Source of the DNA: Candidatus Hydrogenedens sp.
GTDB taxonomy: Bacteria > Hydrogenedentota > Hydrogenedentia > Hydrogenedentales > CAITNO01
Direction: 5' to 3'
NCBI GenBank assembly: GCA_012522755.1
Contig: JAAYJV010000135.1
Span: 1 to 64,000 of the forward strand
Length of the DNA: 64,000 nucleotides
Of this stretch, positions 1-9,486 are shown piece after piece. Within the stretch, counting starts at the first letter, position 1, and each line of letters starts with the position of its first letter. The position numbers and the translations under genes are program-made. The notes beneath the pieces were generated by a model. The model saw only the letters and a list, made by a program, of their open reading frames with translations, did not search any database and was not told where the DNA came from.

Positions 1-2
1 CC

Positions 3-554
3 ATAACAAGCATCATGCTTTCTTTCACCATGGGACTAGCCTTCCTGGCCATGGGCTTCAATCAGGGTGAAATGTCACCTGTCCTGTCCATGATGTGGGG
101 CAGCATCCTTTTTGTCCGGCTGCCCTCCCTGATCCTCATGGCTGTCCTGGCATTGATTCTCGTGCTGTTTTTATATCTCTGCAGTCCCTCCATGGACAGT
201 ATGCTTTTCAGCCGCTCTGTTTCTCGGGTCAGTGGGCTGAATGAAAAACGGCTGCTCCTGGTTTTTATGTTTATTACAGCACTGATCATTACGGTCAATC
301 TGCAAATTGTCGGTGGCCTGTTGATCTACAGTCTTCTGACCAATCCGGCCGCGACGGCCTTCGTTCTGGGCAAATCCATGAAAAGCGTCCGCCGCTGGGC
401 TGTTCTCAGTGGTATGGCCAGCACTCTGGGAGGTCTGTGGATCTCTTATGTTCTGGATTTGTCTACTGGAGCCTGTATCGTACTTGTTTCAACCGCTTTG
501 TACAGCCTGGCACTTATAATAAATTGGCGTTTTCGCAAATACACCTCCCATTAA
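3..554 (+). CDS. Metal ABC transporter permease, ABC-3 family (5' end outside window)
   Basis: C-terminal part of an inner-membrane permease of the ABC-3 (ZnuB/MntB-like) family, which moves Zn, Mn or Fe with a cognate ATPase and periplasmic binding protein. The reading frame is open to the window edge. The visible 180 or so residues are shorter than the usual 260-280, so the start lies outside; the ATG at 15 is probably internal. At least four strongly hydrophobic helices are visible, and the segment with NLQIVGGLLIYSLLTNPAA matches the conserved family region around the fifth and sixth helices. It ends 25 bases before the methyltransferase start. The metal cannot be told from this fragment. 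Confidence 0.85.
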   Translation: MTSIMLSFTMGLAFLAMGFNQGEMSPVLSMMWGSILFVRLPSLILMAVLALILVLFLYLCSPSMDSMLFSRSVSRVSGLNEKRLLLVFMFITALIITVNLQIVGGLLIYSLLTNPAATAFVLGKSMKSVRRWAVLSGMASTLGGLWISYVLDLSTGACIVLVSTALYSLALIINWRFRKYTSH

Positions 555-579
555 CTTGATCCAACTTGAAAGTGATCCC

Positions 580-1194
580 ATGAACTTACAAACAGACGCT
601 GACCTGGCATCCTTCTTTGACCAATGCATCCGTAAAGGAGAGATGGAGGAATTTGATCCGGAAGAATATGAAAAAGTGAAGCAGCTTCTGGAAGATTGGA
701 ATATCCAACCGGGCCAGCGACTTCTGGAAGCCGGTTGCGGTGCCGGAAGGCTGACTGTACTTCTGGAGAATGCTGTTGGTCCCGAAGGCGAAATTCTCGG
801 CTGCGATCTCTCTCCTGAAATGATCGCCTTCGCCAAAAAAAGAATGCTGCCCGATCATGTCCGTTTTCAATGTGTCTCCGTATTGCATACGGGAAGTGAA
901 ACAGGCCGCTATGACAAGGTCATATGCCTCAATGTTTTTCCCCACTTTTTGGACAAAAGCGCTACCCTCAGGGAGTTCAGAAGAATCCTGACGGACGCCG
1001 GTGAACTCTGGATCAATCATCTCTGCAGCAGAGACAGAATCAACAGCTTTCACCGTCATGCATCAGAAACCGTTTCAGATCATGCACTTCCAGACGAAAA
1101 AGAAATGCAATTGCTCCTGGAACAAGCAGGCTTCCAGATCATCTCTCTGGAGGACAGGGAAGATAAATACAGCCTTCTTGCCCGATCCGTCTGA
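580..1194 (+). CDS. Class I SAM-dependent methyltransferase
   Basis: A 204-residue soluble protein with a Rossmann-type SAM-binding fold (Methyltransf_11/25-like). Motif I is LLEAGCGAGRL at residues 48-58, followed by the acidic loop GCDLSPEMIAFAKKR that contacts the SAM ribose, and a motif IV-like strand (KVICLNVFPHF). The ATG at 580 was chosen over an in-frame TTG at 556, which has no upstream Shine-Dalgarno. It directly follows the metal permease on the same strand, so they may be cotranscribed. The substrate is unknown; the fold alone does not separate small-molecule from macromolecule methylation. Confidence 0.8.
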   Translation: MNLQTDADLASFFDQCIRKGEMEEFDPEEYEKVKQLLEDWNIQPGQRLLEAGCGAGRLTVLLENAVGPEGEILGCDLSPEMIAFAKKRMLPDHVRFQCVSVLHTGSETGRYDKVICLNVFPHFLDKSATLREFRRILTDAGELWINHLCSRDRINSFHRHASETVSDHALPDEKEMQLLLEQAGFQIISLEDREDKYSLLARSV

Positions 1195-1255
1195 TTCTAT
1201 TTTATATGAGCCTCTTATCTCCCCTTCTCATCAACTGCAACTATTTTCTTGAACA

Positions 1256-1285
1256 CTGTTCAAAATCTTCTAAATCGTGTATAAT
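1256..1285 (+). promoter_or_regulatory. Promoter of the first DUF1559 gene
   Basis: The boxes CTGTTCAAA (1256-1264) and GTGTATAAT (1277-1285) recur upstream of the second DUF1559 gene with exactly the same 12-base gap, while the gap sequence itself differs. GTGTATAAT looks like a sigma-70 -10 box. The upstream box is a poor match to TTGACA, so it may be a weak -35 or an activator site. Confidence 0.55.
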
Positions 1286-1328
1286 TAAAACAGGATTGTT
1301 TTTTTTAACATAATAAAGGAATGTATTT

Positions 1329-2341
1329 ATGAACAGGCGTGGATTTACACTGATTGAGTTGCTCGTTGTCATTGCAATCATTGGAATTCTGGCGGCTATT
1401 CTATTGCCAGCCCTGGCCCGTGCCCGGAAGCGGCGCGGAGATCCAGTTGCCAGAATAACCTCAAACAATGGGGAATCATTTATAAAATGTATGCCGGAGA
1501 GGCACCCGGTGAAAAATTTCCGCCCATCGCCTCCTGGCCCTTTGTCGCTTTCGGACCAGAGCCCGTGACGATTTATCCTGAATACCTGACGGATCCCTCC
1601 ATTGTCATTTGTCCGTCAGACTCCAAAGGCTACCCCGGCATGCTCTTCTGCTGTGACGAACCCGGTGATGCCACCTGGCAGAGCAATCGTACCCACAAGA
1701 TCTACCACAAAGGTGAAAGCTGGATTGTGGACCGTGCATATATGATGCAGGAAAGCTATGCCTATCTCGGTTGGGTCTTTGATCATCTGGAAGAGGAGCC
1801 CCAATATCTTGATCACCTGAGCAATTGCGCCCCTGTATTCTCTTCCCTGCTGCCCACAGCATTTCCCCAGATTGACCCTGCACTCATAGAACAGACAAAC
1901 AGCTCTGATGTACCCATCCAATTGGCCAGGCTTTTTGAATCACTTCTGCCGAAGCTCGTACCGGCTATTTTGAACCCTTATGATCCCTCATTGGAAAGTT
2001 CCACCAAGTCCGCCATTGATCAGGATTATGTTGTAGATGCTCCCCACGGAAATGGGAACAATGACACCGTATACCGACTGCGCGAAGGCATTGAACGTTT
2101 CCTCATTACAGACATCAACAATCCAGCCGCCTCCGCCAAAGCACAAAGCACTGTTCCCGTCATGGCCGACCTCATCGGTGACGGACCGGGCATCAGCGTT
2201 TTCAACCATGTTCCCGGGGGCAGCAATGTGCTGTATATGGATGGCCATGTGGAATTTATCCGCTATCCCACCAAAGGCCCCATTGTCCAATCCATGGCCC
2301 GTTTGCTCGGACTGCTTGCAGCCGGATTTGATATAAGCTGA
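1329..2341 (+). pseudogene. DUF1559 prepilin-like protein, frameshifted copy
   Basis: First of two tandem paralogues. It starts with a type IV prepilin/pseudopilin leader ([19 protein letters not shown]), and a DUF1559 body ends with the H-X9-DG-like [14 protein letters not shown] segment. Aligned with the intact copy at 2980, one G is missing near 1426-1428 in the ALARAR region. The leader frame therefore stops at 1568 and the rest continues in another frame from about 1430. The body frame stays open to 2341 with good codon use, so the lesion is recent or a sequencing error. A good ribosome site (AAAGGA) precedes the ATG. An internal ATG at 1487 could give a leaderless 284-residue product, but that would lack the export signal. 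Confidence 0.75.
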
Positions 2342-2363
2342 TTTCTTGAATGAGGAGTCTCTT

Positions 2364-2768
2364 TTGATTGATCGCTTTACAAATCACTACAGGCTCCTCT
2401 TCCGTCTGGCTTTGATATTTTATTTACTGCTGCTCCTGCTGGCCGCAACACTTCCTGTTCCTCAAGCCGGAGCAGCAGTCTTTTTTTCTCTGGATCACAT
2501 CATCCACGGGTTTCTCTATGGAATCCTCTCCGTCTTTTTTTTTCACGCTCTCCACACAAAGCCAAAGGCTTGCAAGCCTTTCCCAGCCTTTACAGCGGCT
2601 GTTCTTCTGGCTTCAGCCTATGGGGCTCTTCTTGAATCTGTTCAATACCTGCTTCCCTACAGATTTTTTGATCTCCGGGACATTGCCGCCAATTGTCTGG
2701 GTGCTCTCTTCTTCGGTGTCGCAGCCTGGCTATCCACTTATTTTTTCAAGCTTCCCCTGTGCAAATAA
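2364..2768 (+). CDS. VanZ-like family membrane protein
   Basis: A 134-residue integral membrane protein with four hydrophobic helices. VanZ-family features are DHIIHGFLYGILSVFFF, the central YGALLESVQYLLPYRFFDLRDIAANCLGALFG-type stretch and conserved Asp, His, Glu and Asn residues. VanZ proteins affect teicoplanin susceptibility and related proteins act at the envelope; their chemistry is not settled. The TTG at 2364 was chosen because GAGGAG lies six bases upstream. An in-frame TTG at 2346 would start before that site. It lies between the two DUF1559 copies, 22 bases after the first, so it is probably cotranscribed with it. Confidence 0.75.
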   Translation: MIDRFTNHYRLLFRLALIFYLLLLLLAATLPVPQAGAAVFFSLDHIIHGFLYGILSVFFFHALHTKPKACKPFPAFTAAVLLASAYGALLESVQYLLPYRFFDLRDIAANCLGALFFGVAAWLSTYFFKLPLCK

Positions 2769-2906
2769 GATGTCCGTCAGTCTGTTCCTCTTCGCAAAAG
2801 GATGAGCATGCCCCTGAAAGAATTGTCTTTGTCCTGCAAAGAATGCCGTGCAATCCCCTTCAATAGCATGCTTACATAATTTTCTTCCATTTGTATTTAT
2901 AAAACC

Positions 2907-2936
2907 CTGTTCAAATCAGCCGGTATTGTGTATAAT
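2907..2936 (+). promoter_or_regulatory. Promoter of the second DUF1559 gene
   Basis: CTGTTCAAA (2907-2915), a 12-base gap, then GTGTATAAT (2928-2936) reproduces the arrangement upstream of the first copy. TATAAT sits 43 bases before the ATG. An AGGAGG ribosome site follows about seven bases before the start. Confidence 0.6.
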
Positions 2937-2979
2937 GAAAATAGATGAGATCGTCTCAACATTATAGGAGGATTACATT

Positions 2980-3993
2980 ATGTACAGGCGTGGATTTACA
3001 TTGATTGAATTGCTCGTTGTCATCGCCATTATCGGAATTCTGGCAGCCATTCTCCTGCCGGCTCTGGCCCGGGCAAGGGAAGCAGCCCGAAGATCCAGTT
3101 GCCAGAATAACCTCAAACAATGGGGAATCATTTATAAGATGTATGCCGGCGAAGCACCCGGTGAAAAATTTCCGCCCATAGCCTCCTGGCCTTATATCGC
3201 CTTCGGTCCGGAGCCTGCAGTGATTTATCCGGAATATCTGACCGATCCCCATATTATTCTCTGCCCTTCCGACTCCGACGGTGATCCGGACGACCTGTTC
3301 TGCTGCTACTATCCCACTTCCACCACCTGGCACAGCAACCGCACCAACAGAAGTTACAAAAAAGGCGAATGCTGGATCGTTGACCGCGCATTCATGATGC
3401 AGCAAAGTTATGCCTATCTCGGTTGGGTTTTTGATCATCTTGAAGATCAGCCCGAGTATCAGGCCCCGCTCATTGATTGTGCTCCAGCCCTGGCAAACCT
3501 CCTTCCAATGGCTTTCCCGGATATTGATCCCGCAATCCTGGCGGAAACAAATGTATCGGAAGTACCCATACAATTCTCCGTACTTTTTGAAGCTCTCTTG
3601 CCAAAAGTTGTCCAGGCACTTCTGAATCCTTATGAGCCCTCATTTGAAAGCCCCACCAAATACGCCATAGATCAGGACTGCCAGGTTGAAGCCCCTCACG
3701 GCAATTCCAACTCTGACACCATATACAGGCTCCGCGAAGGAATTGAACGTTTTCTTATTACAGACATCAACAATCCGGCGGCCTCAGCCAAGGCCCAAAG
3801 CGTTGTTCCTGTCATGTCCGATCTCTTCGGTGATGGACCGGGAATCAGCGTTTTCAATCATGTACCCGGTGGATGCAATGTCTTGTACATGGATGGACAC
3901 GTGGAGTTTATCCGCTATCCCACCAAAGGCCCCATCATAAAATCAATGGCCCGTATGGTTGGACTTCTTGCAGCCGGATTTGACGTGGACTGA
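2980..3993 (+). CDS. DUF1559 prepilin-like secreted protein
   Basis: A 337-residue intact paralogue of the frameshifted gene at 1329. Residues 4-30 form a type III prepilin signal with the Gly-Phe cleavage site and Glu at mature position 5 ([10 protein letters not shown]), so a prepilin peptidase should process it. After the helix comes [20 protein letters not shown], the usual start of DUF1559 proteins. The C-terminal part has the H-X9-DG-like element [21 protein letters not shown]1559 proteins are greatly expanded in Planctomycetes, Lentisphaerae and relatives; their role is poorly known, with pseudopilin or surface functions suspected. It has its own promoter and an AGGAGG ribosome site. 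Confidence 0.88.
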   Translation: MYRRGFTLIELLVVIAIIGILAAILLPALARAREAARRSSCQNNLKQWGIIYKMYAGEAPGEKFPPIASWPYIAFGPEPAVIYPEYLTDPHIILCPSDSDGDPDDLFCCYYPTSTTWHSNRTNRSYKKGECWIVDRAFMMQQSYAYLGWVFDHLEDQPEYQAPLIDCAPALANLLPMAFPDIDPAILAETNVSEVPIQFSVLFEALLPKVVQALLNPYEPSFESPTKYAIDQDCQVEAPHGNSNSDTIYRLREGIERFLITDINNPAASAKAQSVVPVMSDLFGDGPGISVFNHVPGGCNVLYMDGHVEFIRYPTKGPIIKSMARMVGLLAAGFDVD

Positions 3994-4155
3994 TTTTCCT
4001 CCGAGAGGAGCCTGTTATATCGTTGACATCAACAATCAGGGATCTTTTCTTTTCTGAGCAATGACCCTTTTCAAGCCTTTTTCAGCTCTTCCCTTTGCGA
4101 ATAACAGTCAGCCTTTACTTGCCCTTCTTCGTGAAAGCGTGATAAACTTTGCTTC

Positions 4156-6306
4156 ATGAACGAAGACTCTTCAGAAAATACCCGAAAAAAACGCGGATGC
4201 ATGGGCATCTTCGTGCTTCTTTTGCTTTGTGTTGCGGCCTTTTGGGGAGCAGGCCTCGGATTCTTTGCCTGGCTCATAGGCGATACACGGCACGATGTTT
4301 CTGAAGCACTTGCCAATTTCCGACCGAAAGTAGGCACAAAAGTCTACAGTTATGACGGTCAGATCATCGGTGAATTTTCCATAGAGGAACGATCACTCGT
4401 ACGCCTTTCCGACATCCCGCTGCATACCCAGAAAGCCGTTATCGCCACAGAGGACTCCATCTTTTTCGAACACAAAGGGGTACGGCCCGATGCGATCATC
4501 TCCAGTGTTATCTATGGACTCCAAAGAGGAACCAGTCCGAGGGGCGGCAGTACCATAACCCAGCAGGTGGTGCGCAATGTGGAAGACCTGAAGGTAGGTC
4601 AGGAACGCACCTACCAGCGGAAACTTCGTGAGGCACTCACAGCCTTGCAGATAGAACGTAATTTCACCAAAGATGAAATCCTTGAACTCTATCTGAACCA
4701 GATTTTTCTCGGTGGCAGCGCTCATGGTATTGAAGCGGCTTCCATGCAATATTTCGGCAAGAGCTGTTCTTTTCTCAGCATAGCCGAATCAGCCACCCTC
4801 GCCGGGCTCATCCGTTCTCCCAATCGCAACTCCCCTTTCAAAAGCCCGGAAAACGCTCTTTTGCGCCGCAATGTTGTTCTGAAGCAAATGTTCGATAATG
4901 CCTTTATCACCCAGGACGAATATGATGCAGCCCTGGAAGAGAACCTCATGGCATCTCTGGTGCAACCCTCTCTGAATAAAGAATCCATCGACTATTCTAT
5001 CCAGGGAAATTACCGGGCCCCTTATTTTGTGGAAGAGATCCGCAATTTTGTTTTGCAGCGTTATGGAAAGCAGGAAGTCTTTGAAGACGGTTTTGAAATC
5101 TATACGACTGTCGATATGCGTCTGCAACAGATTGCTGAAGAGACCCTTTTAAATGCGCTCGATGAGTTTGACAAGAAAGTCAACAGAAATCTCACGCCGG
5201 AAGATGAAAAATACGCCACTGTATCCGGTGCTCTCGTATGTCTGGACAATCGGGCTCCTTACAGAGGGCAGGTTCGGGCAATGGTAGGCGGCCGTGATTT
5301 TACCCGGGAAAAATTCAATACGGTCACACAGGCGAACCGCCCCCCGGGATCCAGTATCAAACCCTTTATCTGGGCGGCCGCTGTTGCTTCTGGCATGACC
5401 CCCTCCACTGTCGTGGTGGATGATCCTTTCGTACGGCGTGCTCCCAATGGAAAGATCTGGGCTCCGAAAAATTTCGGCGGCACCTTCAGCGGACCTGTTG
5501 CGCTGCGTTATGCCCTGGAACGTTCCATCAATATTGTCTCTGTAAAACTCGTGGAACGCGTGGGCCTCCCTCTGATTCATTCCTATCTGGAACGCTGCGG
5601 TATTGCGACTGATGTGCACAATCTGACTGTGGGTCTCGGTTCCGGAGGTGTCTCGCCTCTCAATCATGCCGTGGCCTACTCCGTCTTCGCCAATGGCGGC
5701 ATGCGCTATGACCCTGTTCTGGTGACAGAGATTTTTGACCGTGACGGCATGCAGCGTTACAACTACCGGGACTTTACCCGGGCTGAACAGGCCATGGACC
5801 CCAAGGTGGCTTATGTCAGCCTGTCCATGCTGGAAGGTGTCTGCAAACCCGCTGCGGACTATGGCTATTATCCCACAGCCTGGCGTGCCCATGTGCTGAA
5901 CCGTCCCTGTGGCGGCAAGACAGGAACTACCAACGACAGCCGGGACGCCTGGTTCTGCGGCTTTACCCCTGAATATACGGCCGTTGTCTGGGTGGGCTAC
6001 AGAGACAATCGTTCCATGGGTCGCGGTGCTGATTATACGGGCGGCCGGGTCGCCACTCCCATCTGGGTTGATTTCATGCTCCAGGCCCATGAAGGTCTTG
6101 AAGTGGAGTCTTTTGATATACCTGAGGGCATAGACTTCTTTGATATCAACAGGAAAAGCGGAACCCGGGGCGGTAAGTACAAAGAAGCCTATGTAAGGGG
6201 GACAGCTCCTTCCTACTACGAGCCTCCGGCTTATGTTCCGGCTGATGATGACACACTTTTTGAGATGCCCCTGGAAGAAGATATTCCTTTGCTGATCGCC
6301 CTCTGA
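4156..6306 (+). CDS. Bifunctional penicillin-binding protein 1A
   Basis: A 716-residue class A PBP that polymerises and cross-links peptidoglycan. A cytoplasmic tail is followed by a transmembrane helix at about 15-40. The GT51 transglycosylase domain shows the catalytic EDSIFFEHKG (Glu99) and RGGSTITQQVVRN motifs. The transpeptidase domain has SSIK (catalytic Ser399), SIN (457-459) and KTGT (588-591). The tail after about 650 is short and acidic, without the long extension of some family members. The start gives the expected topology. A downstream gap of 116 bases before fumC suggests separate transcription. All key motifs are intact. Confidence 0.93.
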   Translation: MNEDSSENTRKKRGCMGIFVLLLLCVAAFWGAGLGFFAWLIGDTRHDVSEALANFRPKVGTKVYSYDGQIIGEFSIEERSLVRLSDIPLHTQKAVIATEDSIFFEHKGVRPDAIISSVIYGLQRGTSPRGGSTITQQVVRNVEDLKVGQERTYQRKLREALTALQIERNFTKDEILELYLNQIFLGGSAHGIEAASMQYFGKSCSFLSIAESATLAGLIRSPNRNSPFKSPENALLRRNVVLKQMFDNAFITQDEYDAALEENLMASLVQPSLNKESIDYSIQGNYRAPYFVEEIRNFVLQRYGKQEVFEDGFEIYTTVDMRLQQIAEETLLNALDEFDKKVNRNLTPEDEKYATVSGALVCLDNRAPYRGQVRAMVGGRDFTREKFNTVTQANRPPGSSIKPFIWAAAVASGMTPSTVVVDDPFVRRAPNGKIWAPKNFGGTFSGPVALRYALERSINIVSVKLVERVGLPLIHSYLERCGIATDVHNLTVGLGSGGVSPLNHAVAYSVFANGGMRYDPVLVTEIFDRDGMQRYNYRDFTRAEQAMDPKVAYVSLSMLEGVCKPAADYGYYPTAWRAHVLNRPCGGKTGTTNDSRDAWFCGFTPEYTAVVWVGYRDNRSMGRGADYTGGRVATPIWVDFMLQAHEGLEVESFDIPEGIDFFDINRKSGTRGGKYKEAYVRGTAPSYYEPPAYVPADDDTLFEMPLEEDIPLLIAL

Positions 6307-6422
6307 GCTGAAGGCTCCCTGTCAGCTCCGGACCTGTGCCGGCCGCCCTTCTTCTTGTGATACCATAGATACCAAACTGTATCCTCCGTATACCCATTTC
6401 CAATACAAAGAAGGAAATATTC

Positions 6423-7826
6423 ATGGATTATCGTATTGAAACAGATTCTCTCGGAGAGGTGAAAGTACCGGCTCATGCCTATTATGGAAGCCAGACTGTC
6501 CGATCCAGCAAGAATTTTAAAATCGGAAAAGAACGGATGCCCGCTGAAATTATTCACGCTCTGGCCCGTGTAAAAGCAGCGGCAGCACAGGTACATCAGG
6601 ACTGTGGCTTGCTTGATGCCTCGAAAGCTCAGGCGATCATGAATGCCGCTGCGGAAGTGTGGGAAGGAAAACTTGAGGACCAGTTTCCCCTTTCACTGTG
6701 GCAGACAGGAAGCGGCACGCAAAGCAATATGAACGTGAACGAAGTGATCGCCAATCGTGCCAGTGAACTTCTCGGCGGCAAGCCCGGCGAAAAGAAAGCG
6801 GTCCATCCCAATGATGACGTGAATAAGAGCCAATCTTCCAATGACGCATTCCCCACAGCCATGAGCGTTGCCGCGGCACTGCTGATAGATCAGCGCCTCC
6901 TCCCAGCCCTTGAAAAACTGCATCTCTCTCTCTCGGCCAAGGCGAATGCCTTTTCACAAATCATCAAGATCGGGCGTACCCATCTGATGGATGCCACTCC
7001 TTTGAGTCTGGGTCAGGAATTTTCCGCTTATGCCGTTCAAATTGAAAACAGCATCAACAGGATCAAAAGCACTCAGCCCTTACTTCATGAACTGGCCGCA
7101 GGGGGTACAGCCGTGGGCACAGGTTTGAACAGTCGGGCCGATTTCGGAGAGAAGATAGCGGCCGTACTCTCAGAAATGCTTCAGATCCCTTTCAGCACTG
7201 CTCCCAATAAATTTGAGGCTCTGGCGGCCCATGATGCGCTGGTCATGACCCATGGCGCCTTGAAAACCTTGGCCACTTCTCTCATGAAAATAGCCAATGA
7301 TATCCGTTTGCTGGCCAGTGGTCCCCGCTGCGGCATTGGAGAACTGCACTTGCCCGAGAACGAGCCCGGCTCGTCCATCATGCCCGGAAAAGTGAATCCC
7401 ACGCAATGCGAAGCTCTGACAATGATTGCCGCCCAGGTATTGGGCAATGACGTGACCGTGAATATTGCAGGTGCTTCCGGGCATTTTGAGCTGAATGTCT
7501 TCAAGCCCGTTATCATCCACAATGTGCTCCAGTCCATCCATCTGCTGGCCGATGGTTCGGATTCCTTCCGCAGCAATTGTGTGGACGGTATCGAAGCCGA
7601 TGAAGTGAGAATACAGGAACATCTTGAAAATTCTCTCATGCTTGTCACAGCCTTGAATCCCGTGGTGGGCTATGACAATGCTGCAAAAATAGCACGACAT
7701 GCCCATTTGAATAACATGACCCTTCGCGAAGCGGCTCTGGAACTGGAAATTGTATCTGCAGAAGTCTTTGATGCTTCCGTCAATGCAGCGGCCATGATCT
7801 CCCCCGCACCGGCTGAGGAGGAGTAA
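6423..7826 (+). CDS. fumC: Fumarate hydratase, class II
   Basis: Cytosolic oxygen-stable homotetrameric fumarase that interconverts fumarate and L-malate in the TCA cycle. Its 467 residues match the usual length. The family signature [11 protein letters not shown] begins at Gly316, with the catalytic serine at 317-318 as in the E. coli enzyme. [12 protein letters not shown] and the [15 protein letters not shown] block are also present. The signature could suit related lyases such as aspartase, but overall similarity to FumC ([15 protein letters not shown] start, [14 protein letters not shown]) is clear. The ribosome site AAGAAGGAAA lies upstream of the ATG. Confidence 0.96.
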   Translation: MDYRIETDSLGEVKVPAHAYYGSQTVRSSKNFKIGKERMPAEIIHALARVKAAAAQVHQDCGLLDASKAQAIMNAAAEVWEGKLEDQFPLSLWQTGSGTQSNMNVNEVIANRASELLGGKPGEKKAVHPNDDVNKSQSSNDAFPTAMSVAAALLIDQRLLPALEKLHLSLSAKANAFSQIIKIGRTHLMDATPLSLGQEFSAYAVQIENSINRIKSTQPLLHELAAGGTAVGTGLNSRADFGEKIAAVLSEMLQIPFSTAPNKFEALAAHDALVMTHGALKTLATSLMKIANDIRLLASGPRCGIGELHLPENEPGSSIMPGKVNPTQCEALTMIAAQVLGNDVTVNIAGASGHFELNVFKPVIIHNVLQSIHLLADGSDSFRSNCVDGIEADEVRIQEHLENSLMLVTALNPVVGYDNAAKIARHAHLNNMTLREAALELEIVSAEVFDASVNAAAMISPAPAEEE

Positions 7827-7903
7827 GTCCAGACTCTTTCACCGTGACTGGCAAAGCACTTTTTTGTTAGGATAGGCTATCATACGGATCGTGAGGAACT
7901 TTT

Positions 7904-8686
7904 ATGAATATCTATACTTGGAATGTGAATGGTTTGCGTGCGGCAATCAAAAATGGCTTTATGGACTGGTTCGCAGCAACCGATGCTGATATTGTCTGTC
8001 TTCAGGAAACCCGTCTTCTTCCCGAGGAACTGCCGAAGACTGCTGTTTTCCCTGAAGAATATCATCTCTTCTGGAATCCTGCAGAGAAACGCGGCTACAG
8101 CGGCACAGCAACTTTCACCAGGATAAAACCGGAATCGGTCACGGGCCTGGGTCTGGAAGAATTTGATTCAGAAGGTCGGGTGCAGCTCGTCCACTTTAAA
8201 AACTTCACGGTTATCAACACCTATTGGCCCAACAGTCAGGATGAACGGAAACGCCTTCCTTACAAGCTCGACTTTTGCCAGGCCATAGGCGACAAGATGG
8301 ATGAACTTGTTGCAGCGGGAAAAAATGTCATTCTCTGCGGTGACTACAATATCGCCCATGAAGCCATCGATCTGGCCCGTCCCAAACAGAATGAAAACAG
8401 CGCCGGATACTATATTGAAGAGCGGGAAGCCATGACAGCCTTTCTTTCCCGAGGCTATGTGGACGTTTTCCGGAGTTTGTACCCCGAGGAGGTCATGTAC
8501 ACCTGGTGGTCTTACAGAGGTCGTGCCCGGGCCAACAACGTGGGTTGGCGTCTGGATTATCACTGTGTGAACAGCTCTTTCATGAAACAGGTCAAAGACA
8601 TCAGAATCTGTAACGATGTTACCGGCTCAGACCACTGTCCCGTGGCATTGAGTCTGAAAGCTTTCAAAGGAAATAAAAGATCATGA
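7904..8686 (+). CDS. xth: Exodeoxyribonuclease III (AP endonuclease)
   Basis: A 260-residue ExoIII/Ape1-type Mg-dependent nuclease for base-excision repair; it cleaves at abasic sites and removes blocked 3' ends. The catalytic set is visible: NVNGLRAA near the start (Asn8), LQETRL with metal-binding Glu35, GDYNIAHEAIDL with the Asp/Asn pair, and the C-terminal GSDHCPV with the Asp-His dyad. The length fits the family. A GTGAGGAAC ribosome site precedes the ATG. It overlaps the acyltransferase gene downstream by four bases (ATGA), implying translational coupling. Confidence 0.94.
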   Translation: MNIYTWNVNGLRAAIKNGFMDWFAATDADIVCLQETRLLPEELPKTAVFPEEYHLFWNPAEKRGYSGTATFTRIKPESVTGLGLEEFDSEGRVQLVHFKNFTVINTYWPNSQDERKRLPYKLDFCQAIGDKMDELVAAGKNVILCGDYNIAHEAIDLARPKQNENSAGYYIEEREAMTAFLSRGYVDVFRSLYPEEVMYTWWSYRGRARANNVGWRLDYHCVNSSFMKQVKDIRICNDVTGSDHCPVALSLKAFKGNKRS

Positions 8687-9486
8687 GACGTCTGGGAGCA
8701 CTCATACGGTGTTTCATTCTGATCCTGGTTTCCCTTTTATTTTCTCTCGCCCGCTTCTCGTGCTGGGCCTTTCTCTTTCCATTCAAATCTCTGGACAGAC
8801 GAAATAAACGGTGGATTTTGCGGCACTGGGCCCATGCTTTTGCGGCCATCATCAGAATGCGCGTGGAAACGATCGGAGCAACGCCGAAACCTCCCTTTCT
8901 TCTCGTAGCCAACCATATCACCTACTTCGATATGCTGGTTCTGGCCCACGAGACGGGTTGTATTTTTGTATCCCGTGAAGACGTGGAACACTGGCCGGTA
9001 ATCGGATTCATCGCCAAATCTTTGCATATACTGTTCATAGACCGCGCCAACCGACGGGACGCCATGCGTGTCAACGGGCTCATTGAAAAAACTTTGAAAG
9101 AAGGAGATGGACTCGTCATCTTCCCGGAAAGTCGTGTCAGCTGCGGGCTTGATGTGGAACCCTTCAAATCTCCCCTCCTCCAACCCGCCGTGACGCTGGC
9201 CATGCCCGTTCACTATGCCAGTATTTCTTATCGTACTCCGGAAGGATCTCCCGTGGAAGGAGCCATTGTCGGCTGGTGGCGTCCTGAGAGTTTCTATGCC
9301 CATCTTTTCCGTTTTGTACAATATTCAGGGGCAACGGCAACGATCCATTTCGGCGAGAAGCCATTGACTGGAACGGATCGCAAAGAATTGGCGGAGGATC
9401 TCCATAAAGCCGTTCAGGAAAATTTCGTGCCCTTGCGCCAACTTGCGGAATCTTATGATTCGCCCGAGTTTCCGATAAGCACCTGA
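8683..9486 (+). CDS. 1-acyl-sn-glycerol-3-phosphate acyltransferase (PlsC-like)
   Basis: A 267-residue membrane-associated acyltransferase of the PlsC/LPLAT family, probably transferring an acyl chain to lysophosphatidate or another lysolipid. The H-X4-D catalytic motif is NHITYFD with His78 and Asp83. The substrate-binding motif is FPESRVSCG instead of the usual FPEGTRS, so Gly is replaced and substrate preference may be altered. Hydrophobic segments lie at about 8-33. Its start overlaps xth by four bases, and its 3' end overlaps the convergent GTPase gene by 34 bases. Confidence 0.85.
   Translation: MRRLGALIRCFILILVSLLFSLARFSCWAFLFPFKSLDRRNKRWILRHWAHAFAAIIRMRVETIGATPKPPFLLVANHITYFDMLVLAHETGCIFVSREDVEHWPVIGFIAKSLHILFIDRANRRDAMRVNGLIEKTLKEGDGLVIFPESRVSCGLDVEPFKSPLLQPAVTLAMPVHYASISYRTPEGSPVEGAIVGWWRPESFYAHLFRFVQYSGATATIHFGEKPLTGTDRKELAEDLHKAVQENFVPLRQLAESYDSPEFPIST

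Noticed and set aside
1487..2341. Independent 284-residue gene starting at 1487
   Set aside because: The sequence continues the body of the paralogue at 2980 from inside its domain, so it is better read as the frameshifted remainder.
4008..4022. CTCC-GAGA-GGAG hairpin after the second DUF1559 gene as a terminator
   Set aside because: A four-base stem without a following T-run is not enough to call a terminator.
5149..6090. 313-codon open frame on the minus strand inside the PBP gene
   Set aside because: It is antisense to a well-conserved gene with all motifs, has no ribosome site and no family resemblance.
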